From: Candidatus Saganbacteria bacterium
Lineage (GTDB): Bacteria > Margulisbacteria > WOR-1 > O2-12-FULL-45-9 > XYB2-FULL-48-7
Direction: 5' to 3'
DNA length: 46,572 nt
Assembly: GCA_016939335.1 (NCBI GenBank)
Contig: JAFGHC010000037.1
Location: 1-46,572, forward strand
Shown here: piece by piece, positions 38,327 to 46,572 of the stretch
Layout: the number at the start of each line of letters is the position of its first letter
Position numbering within the stretch: position 1 is the stretch's first letter
Program-made: the position numbers and the translations under genes
Notes under the pieces: model-generated
Told to the model about the DNA's origin: nothing
Databases searched by the model: none
The model's input: only the letters and a program-made list of their open reading frames with translations

Positions 38327-38329
38327 AGC

Positions 38330-38440
38330 CTTGTTAATGAACAATGACTCAATTAACAATGAACAACAAGGAATTGTTATTTAAGTGTCGCGCAGCGACA
38401 CCACGTTGTTCATTATGTCATTGTTAATTGTTCATTGAGG
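38330..38440. repeat. Inverted word repeat with nested palindrome
   Basis: CTTGTTAATGAACAATGACTCAATTAACAATGAACAAC facing GTTGTTCATTATGTCATTGTTAATTGTTCATTGAGG; centre GTGTCGC-GCA-GCGACAC. Confidence 0.85.
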
Positions 38441-38488
38441 GAAGGGGCCGGTTTAAGAGCGGGTGCGGATTGATAAGATAATTTGGCA

Positions 38489-38548
38489 CCCCACACTAAA
38501 GTGTGGGGAATTATAGTCATATAATATTCCCCATACTTCAGTATGGGG
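38489..38548. repeat. Pair of CCCCACA-type palindromes
   Basis: CCCCACACT-AA-AGTGTGGGG (38489-38508) and CCCCATACT-TC-AGTATGGGG (38529-38548). Confidence 0.9.
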
Positions 38549-38569
38549 TTTCAAAATAATAGCGAAAGC

Positions 38570-38598
38570 TTGACAGTTGGCGGGCCAGCGTCTAAAAT
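38570..38598 (+). promoter_or_regulatory. Promoter of the DUF5679 gene
   Basis: TTGACA-N17-TAAAAT. Confidence 0.75.
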
Positions 38599-38647
38599 GC
38601 CGGAGCAGTCGGCAAGAGCAAGAAAACGAATTGAAGGAGGTGGCAAC

Positions 38648-38794
38648 ATGGCAGGGACCAAGGGGTATTGCGTAAAGTGCAAAAAGAAACAGGAGATGAA
38701 GAATCCGAAAGCAGTGACGATGAAGAACGGCCGCAAAGCGATGAAAGGCGAGTGCCCGGACTGCGGCACCAAGATGTTCAAGATCGGCGGGTAA
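38648..38794 (+). CDS. DUF5679 zinc-ribbon protein
   Basis: GYCVKCKKKQEMKNPKAVTMKNGRKAMKGECPDCGTKMFKIG; SD AAGGAGGTGG. Confidence 0.88.
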   Translation: MAGTKGYCVKCKKKQEMKNPKAVTMKNGRKAMKGECPDCGTKMFKIGG

Positions 38795-38820
38795 TCATTC
38801 CAAAATTCTAACGTTAGAAA

Positions 38821-38858
38821 AAGGCCGCGGCTTCAGTTTGAGGTCCGCGGTCTTTTTT
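38821..38858 (+). terminator. Intrinsic terminator of the DUF5679 gene
   Basis: AAGGCCGCGG-cttcagtttgaggt-CCGCGGTCTT-TTTT. Confidence 0.8.
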
Positions 38859-38866
38859 GTTATAAT
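38838..38866 (+). promoter_or_regulatory. dnaE promoter with -10 7 nt... from the ATG
   Basis: TTGAGG-N17-TATAAT (38861-38866), TG extended -10; 6 nt separate the -10 from ATG 38873. Confidence 0.65.
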
Positions 38867-38872
38867 GCGCTC

Positions 38873-41800
38873 ATGCCTCACCGCCAAAAATTCGTCCACC
38901 TTCACGTTCACACCGAATACAGCCTGCTGGACGGCGCCTGCCGCCTGCCGGACCTGATCGGCCGCGCCAAAGAGCTGGGGCTGGGGACGCTGGCCGTCAC
39001 CGACCACGGCAACATGTACGCGGCGATCGATTTTTACCTGCAGGCCAAAGCGGCCGGGCTCAAGCCGATCATCGGCTGCGAGATGTACGTGGCGCCGCGC
39101 ACCCGGCACGACAAGGAGACCAAAGAAGACCGCTCGCCCCATCACCTGACGCTGCTGGCCAAGAACCAGGCCGGCTACCGGAACCTGCTCAAGCTGGCCT
39201 CGCTGGCGTCGCTTGAGGGTTTCTATTCCCGTCCGCGCGTCGACCGCGAGCTGCTGGAGAAGTACCGCACGGGGCTGGTCGCCATGTCGGGCTGCGCCAG
39301 CGGCGAGGTCCAGCGGGCGCTGCTGGCTGGCAAGCTGAAAGAGGCGCGGGCCGCGGCGGAATACTTCAAAAGCCTCTGGGGCGAAGATTTTTACCTCGAG
39401 ATCATGGACTTTGACCTGGCGGAGACGAGAGCGCTCCGGCCGGCGCTCGTCCAGCTCTCCCGCGAGGCCGGCATCCCGCTCGTCGCCACCAACGACGTCC
39501 ACTGCGTCCGCCGCGAAGACGCCTATTTGCAGGACGTCCTGCTCTGCATCCAGACCAATTCCTTCTTGAGCGACGAGAAACGGCTGAAGTTCGAGAGCAA
39601 AGACTTTTATCTCAAATCGTACGAGGAGATGGCGGAGCGCTTCGCCGACCTGCCCGAGGCGCTGGCGCGCACGCTGGAGATCGCCGAGAAGTGCAACCTG
39701 GAGATCGAGACCGGCGTCCTCCATCTGCCGAATTTCCAGGTGCCGGAGGGTGAAACGCCCGAATCGTACCTGGAAAAACTGGCCTGGGACGGGATCAAGC
39801 GGAAGTACGGCACGCTGCTGCCGCCCGAAGTGATCGACCGGGTCAAGTACGAACTGATGACGATCGAAAAGATGGAGTACGCCTCGTACTTTCTGATCGT
39901 CGCCGATTTCATCAACTGGGCCAAGTCGCAGGGGATCCAGGTCGGCCCCGGCCGCGGTTCGGCCGCCGGCAGCATCGTTTCCTACGCCCTGGGGATCACC
40001 AGCGTCGAGCCGCTCAAGTACGGCCTGATCTTCGAGCGCTTCCTCAACCTGGAGCGGGTCTCGATGCCCGATATCGACGTTGATTTCTGTTTCGAACGGC
40101 GCGGCGAGGTCATCGATTACGTGACGAAAAAATACGGCGGCGACCACGTGGCGCAGATCATCACCTTCGGGACGATGGCGGCGCGGGCGGCGATCCGCGA
40201 CGTCGGCCGCGTCCTGCAGGTGCCGCTGCCGGAAGTCGACCGGATCGCCAAGCTGGTCCCCTTTGGCCCCGACGTCACCCTGGCGAAAGCGCTGGCGAGC
40301 GTCAAGGAGCTGAAATCGGTCTACGAGGGGGACGAGCGGATCAAGCAGCTGCTCGACACGGCGCTGCAGGTCGAAGGGGCGGTGCGGCACGCCTCGGTCC
40401 ACGCGGCCGGGGTCGTCATCGCGCGGGCGCCGATCATGGAATACGCGCCGCTCCAGCGGCTCGACGAGAACACGCTGGTGACGCAGTACACGATGACCGA
40501 CCTCGAGAAGATCGGCCTGCTCAAGATGGACTTCCTCGGCCTGCGCAACCTGACGATGATCGCCCACACCGTCGAGATCCTCAGGCAGGACCGCGGCGTC
40601 GAGCTCGACATGAACGCGCTGCCGATGAACGACCTGCGCACCTACAGCCTCTTCTCGGCCGGGGAGACGATCGGCATTTTCCAGCTGGAAAGCCGCGGCA
40701 TGCGCGCGCTGATCAAGGACCTGCGGCCCTCGACCTTCGAGGAGATCATCGCCCTGCAGGCGCTCTACCGGCCCGGCCCGCTCGAGAGCGGCATGGTCGA
40801 GGACTACGTCAGGCGGAAGCAGCGCAAGGTGCCGATCAAGTACGAGCTGCCGGAGCTCCAGCCGATCCTGAAAGAGACGTACGGCGTCATCCTCTACCAG
40901 GAGCAGGTGATGGAGATCGCCCGCAAGGTCGCCGGCTTCACGATGGGACAGGCGGACGTGTTGCGCGCCGCCATGGGGAAAAAGAAGGTCAAGGAGATGG
41001 AGCGGCAGAAGGAGCACTTCATCGAAGGGGCGGTCAAGCGCGGCGTCTCCCGGCACAAGGCGACCGAACTGTTCAACCTCTGCGCCAAGTTCGCCGGCTA
41101 CGGCTTCAACAAATCGCACTCGACTTCCTACGCCGTGATCTCCTACCAGACCGCTTTTCTCAAGGCGAATTACCCGGCCGAGTTCATGGCCGCGCTGCTC
41201 ACTTCGGTCATGGGGAACACCGACAAGGTGCGGCTCTACCTGTCCGAAGCCAAGCGGATGGGGCTGAAGATCCTGCCGCCCGACGTCAACGAAAGCGGCC
41301 GCAACTTCACCGTTGCCAGGGACGGGATCCGCTTCGGCCTGACGGCGGTCAAGAACGTCGGCCTGGCGGCGATCGACTCGATCATCGGCGTCAAGGCGGA
41401 GGGCGGGCCGTTCCGGTCGTTCGAGGACTTTTACCGGCGGGTCGACGCCCGCGCCGTCAACAAGAAAGTGGCGGAAAGCCTGATCAAGGCCGGCGCCTTC
41501 GACTCGTTCGAGCGGGGGCGGGCCTTCCTGCTGGCCAATTACGAAAAGCTGATGGCGGGCATCAACGCCGATCTCAAAGAGCGGGCCAACGGGCAGGAAG
41601 CGCTTTTCGAAATTAAATCCGAAATTCGAAATCCGAACCTCGAAGGAAAATCGAAATTCGAAAATGGGAAAATGGAAGAGGTGCCGGAATTCACGCCGGA
41701 CCAGCTCTTGAGGATGGAGAAAGAATTGCTCGGCCTTTATATCTCGTCGCATCCGCTCGAGCGGGTGCGCGAATCGCTCGAGGCGCAGACGACCGTCACG

Positions 41801-42358
41801 GTCGCCGATCTCGCCGAAATGAGCGAAGGCGAGACGGTCAAGGTCGGCGGCCTGTTGACCGACTGCAAGCGGCTGGTGACCAAGCGCGGCGACGCGATGA
41901 TGCTGGCCAACCTGGAGGACCTGACCGGCAGCATCCCGCTGGTCGTCTTCCCCAAGGCCTACGAGAAGTGCGCGCCGTTCCTGACCGACGACGAGGCGGT
42001 GATCGTGCGCGGCAAGCTCAACCGGGATTTCCGCACCGACGAGCTGAACGTCCAGGCCGAAACGGTCGAAGCGCTCGAAGAGCTGGAGAAGGTCCGCTCG
42101 CTCCACGTCGAGTTCGTCGACGTCAAGGACCGGCAGGTCCTGCCGCTGATGAAAGAGATCCTGGCGCTTCACCGCGGCAGCGACCCGGTCTTTGTCCGGA
42201 TGGACGGCCGGAGCGTCGAGCTGAACCGCGACCACTGGGTCGAGATCAACCCCGATCTGGTCGAGCAGCTAGAGAAACTGCTGGGCGACGGGGCGGTCAA
42301 TGTGGAGTTCAAGGTCGCGAAAAAGAAAGAGGAGGAAGTTGCCAATGGACTTAAGTAA
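38873..42358 (+). CDS. dnaE: DNA polymerase III alpha subunit
   Basis: [93 protein letters not shown]. Confidence 0.98.
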   Translation: MPHRQKFVHLHVHTEYSLLDGACRLPDLIGRAKELGLGTLAVTDHGNMYAAIDFYLQAKAAGLKPIIGCEMYVAPRTRHDKETKEDRSPHHLTLLAKNQAGYRNLLKLASLASLEGFYSRPRVDRELLEKYRTGLVAMSGCASGEVQRALLAGKLKEARAAAEYFKSLWGEDFYLEIMDFDLAETRALRPALVQLSREAGIPLVATNDVHCVRREDAYLQDVLLCIQTNSFLSDEKRLKFESKDFYLKSYEEMAERFADLPEALARTLEIAEKCNLEIETGVLHLPNFQVPEGETPESYLEKLAWDGIKRKYGTLLPPEVIDRVKYELMTIEKMEYASYFLIVADFINWAKSQGIQVGPGRGSAAGSIVSYALGITSVEPLKYGLIFERFLNLERVSMPDIDVDFCFERRGEVIDYVTKKYGGDHVAQIITFGTMAARAAIRDVGRVLQVPLPEVDRIAKLVPFGPDVTLAKALASVKELKSVYEGDERIKQLLDTALQVEGAVRHASVHAAGVVIARAPIMEYAPLQRLDENTLVTQYTMTDLEKIGLLKMDFLGLRNLTMIAHTVEILRQDRGVELDMNALPMNDLRTYSLFSAGETIGIFQLESRGMRALIKDLRPSTFEEIIALQALYRPGPLESGMVEDYVRRKQRKVPIKYELPELQPILKETYGVILYQEQVMEIARKVAGFTMGQADVLRAAMGKKKVKEMERQKEHFIEGAVKRGVSRHKATELFNLCAKFAGYGFNKSHSTSYAVISYQTAFLKANYPAEFMAALLTSVMGNTDKVRLYLSEAKRMGLKILPPDVNESGRNFTVARDGIRFGLTAVKNVGLAAIDSIIGVKAEGGPFRSFEDFYRRVDARAVNKKVAESLIKAGAFDSFERGRAFLLANYEKLMAGINADLKERANGQEALFEIKSEIRNPNLEGKSKFENGKMEEVPEFTPDQLLRMEKELLGLYISSHPLERVRESLEAQTTVTVADLAEMSEGETVKVGGLLTDCKRLVTKRGDAMMLANLEDLTGSIPLVVFPKAYEKCAPFLTDDEAVIVRGKLNRDFRTDELNVQAETVEALEELEKVRSLHVEFVDVKDRQVLPLMKEILALHRGSDPVFVRMDGRSVELNRDHWVEINPDLVEQLEKLLGDGAVNVEFKVAKKKEEEVANGLK

Positions 42359-42665
42359 GATCAGGTTCGACGAAAAGGGGTTAGTGCCGGTGATCGCGCA
42401 GGACCACAAGGACGGGACGGTGCTGATGCTCGCTTACATGAACAAGGAAGCGCTCGAAAAGACGCTTAAAACGAAAGAGATGGTCTACTGGTCGCGTTCG
42501 CGGAAAACGCTCTGGCACAAGGGAGAGACTTCCGGCCACGTTCAAAAGGTCAAAGAAATGTACTATGACTGCGACGGCGACGCGATCCTGGCCAGGATCG
42601 AGCAGGTCGGCGATTGCGCCTGCCACACGGGGAAGCGGAGCTGTTTTTTTCAGAAGATGATCTAG
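42345..42665 (+). CDS. hisI: Phosphoribosyl-AMP cyclohydrolase
   Basis: [54 protein letters not shown]; overlaps dnaE 3' end. Confidence 0.95.
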   Translation: MDLSKIRFDEKGLVPVIAQDHKDGTVLMLAYMNKEALEKTLKTKEMVYWSRSRKTLWHKGETSGHVQKVKEMYYDCDGDAILARIEQVGDCACHTGKRSCFFQKMI

Positions 42666-42737
42666 ATGGAAGCCGAAAAAATAGTCATCAAAGGGGCGCG
42701 CGAGCATAATCTCAATGAAAAAGAAAATCGTCAGTAA
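42666..42737 (+). pseudogene. Duplicated uvrA 5' end ([17 protein letters not shown]...) fused to the RhuM start region
   Basis: 42669-42715 matches uvrA start 43689-43735 region at about 43/47 positions; starts directly after hisI stop. Confidence 0.88.
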
Positions 42738-43680
42738 TCAAATAGCTATTTACCAAGGGCCGACGGGGGCGCTGGAACTTAAGGCGGATGCGGGTAGAGA
42801 GACCATCTGGGCGACTCAAGCGCAGATAGCAAGAATCTTTGGTGTTGAACGATCAGTAGTGACAAAACATATTGGCAATATATTTAGCTCCGATGAAGTA
42901 AGCCAAAAAAGCAATGTGCAAAAAATGCACATTCCAAATTCTGATAAACCGGCTGCTTTTTATTCGCTGGATATTATTTTGGCTGTGGGTTATCGAACTA
43001 ATTCATCAAGAGCGATCGAATTCCGGCGTTGGGCGACTAAAATACTGCATGAATATATCGTTAGCGGTTATAGCATTAATCGTAAACGTATCGCTAAAAA
43101 TTACGATTCTTTTTTGAGGGCAGTTGAAAGCGTCCACGCTTTATTGCCGCCAGAATCCCAGGTTGATACGGCGAGCATTTTAGAATTAATTAAACTTTTT
43201 GCCGACACCTGGTTCTCGCTCGCGGCCTATGATAAGGGGAGCTTTGGCAAAGGCAAAATTACTAAAAGGAAAGCCGTGTTGGCTGCGGCCGATCTTTCCG
43301 CCGGCATCGCTGAACTTAAATCTCATTTAATAAAGAAGGGCGAAGCCAGCAGCCTCTTTGCTTTGGAACGAGGCAGTGGCTCGCTTGAGGGGATCGTCGG
43401 CAACATCATGCAGACCTTCGGCGGCAAAGACTTATATCCGACTATCGAAGAGAAGGCGGCTCATTTGCTTTATTTTATGGTCAAGAACCATCCTTTTGCG
43501 GATGGGAACAAGCGGAGCGGGGCCTTTGCTTTTATTTGGTTTCTGAAGCGGTCGGGCAGGCTTGATCTCGCGCGCTTGACACCGACAACTCTTACCGCTA
43601 TAACGCTGCTGATCGCTGAAAGTGATCCCAGAGAAAAAGAAAAAATGGCCGGTTTGATCGCCATGTTGATAAGGAAGTAA
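42715..43680 (+). CDS. RhuM-type N-terminus with C-terminal Fic/DOC domain
   Basis: [29 protein letters not shown]...; [50 protein letters not shown] Fic/DOC motif. Confidence 0.92.
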   Translation: MKKKIVSNQIAIYQGPTGALELKADAGRETIWATQAQIARIFGVERSVVTKHIGNIFSSDEVSQKSNVQKMHIPNSDKPAAFYSLDIILAVGYRTNSSRAIEFRRWATKILHEYIVSGYSINRKRIAKNYDSFLRAVESVHALLPPESQVDTASILELIKLFADTWFSLAAYDKGSFGKGKITKRKAVLAAADLSAGIAELKSHLIKKGEASSLFALERGSGSLEGIVGNIMQTFGGKDLYPTIEEKAAHLLYFMVKNHPFADGNKRSGAFAFIWFLKRSGRLDLARLTPTTLTAITLLIAESDPREKEKMAGLIAMLIRK

Positions 43681-43682
43681 AA

Positions 43683-46493
<2,811 letters not shown>

Positions 46494-46495
46494 AC

Positions 46496-46535
46496 TTCCA
46501 ACCTCCAACTTCCAACTTCAAAACAAATATCAAAA
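46496..46535. repeat. Low-complexity word repeat downstream of uvrA
   Basis: CTTCCAACCTCCAACTTCCAACTTCAAAAC. Confidence 0.5.
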
Positions 46536-46572
46536 GGCAAGGACCTGAAATCACAAATTTGGCATTTGGGTC

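Noticed and set aside
38795-42235. 1146 aa minus-strand ORF opposite dnaE
   Set aside because: Antisense to a clear DnaE; biased composition typical of a GC-rich shadow frame.

Overview
46.6 kb bacterial chromosome window, moderately GC-rich, probably from an uncultured candidate-phylum lineage; a WOR-1/Margulisbacteria-like origin is only a guess. Backbone genes: a two-gene minus-strand operon of unrecognised large proteins (974 aa then 2724 aa), a divergent YcaO protein, rok-hisH-hisA, groES-groEL with promoter and CIRCE, nusA-infB-rbfA-nrnA-truB-ligA, trmH, pabB, pheS-pheT, mutS, two small exported paralogs, a DUF5679 zinc ribbon, dnaE, hisI and uvrA. Between and inside these genes lies a dense layer of short repeats. 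The main observations are: (1) a DUF559 nuclease-like gene inside ~25 bp terminal inverted repeats with internal hairpins, flanked by an exact 11 bp direct repeat (GCTAAAGACAT) that rebuilds both the rok stop and the hisH start; (2) a paired-hairpin element between nrnA and truB flanked by an exact 13 bp repeat (TGACCATGGACGG) that preserves both genes; (3) two Fic-type genes next to duplicated gene ends: HTH-Fic is followed by a diverged copy of the ligA 3' end, and RhuM-Fic is preceded by a diverged copy of the uvrA 5' end; (4) a REP-associated tyrosine transposase (RAYT) flanked by bulged hairpins with a conserved GTTCA/TGAAC loop and compensatory stem changes; (5) in-frame palindromes and low-complexity repeat 'words' inside mutS, pabB, dnaE, truB, pheT and ligA. 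Together these suggest an active repeat/cassette system that inserts at gene junctions and in-frame sites without breaking host genes. All alignments and coordinates were done by eye, without database searches.
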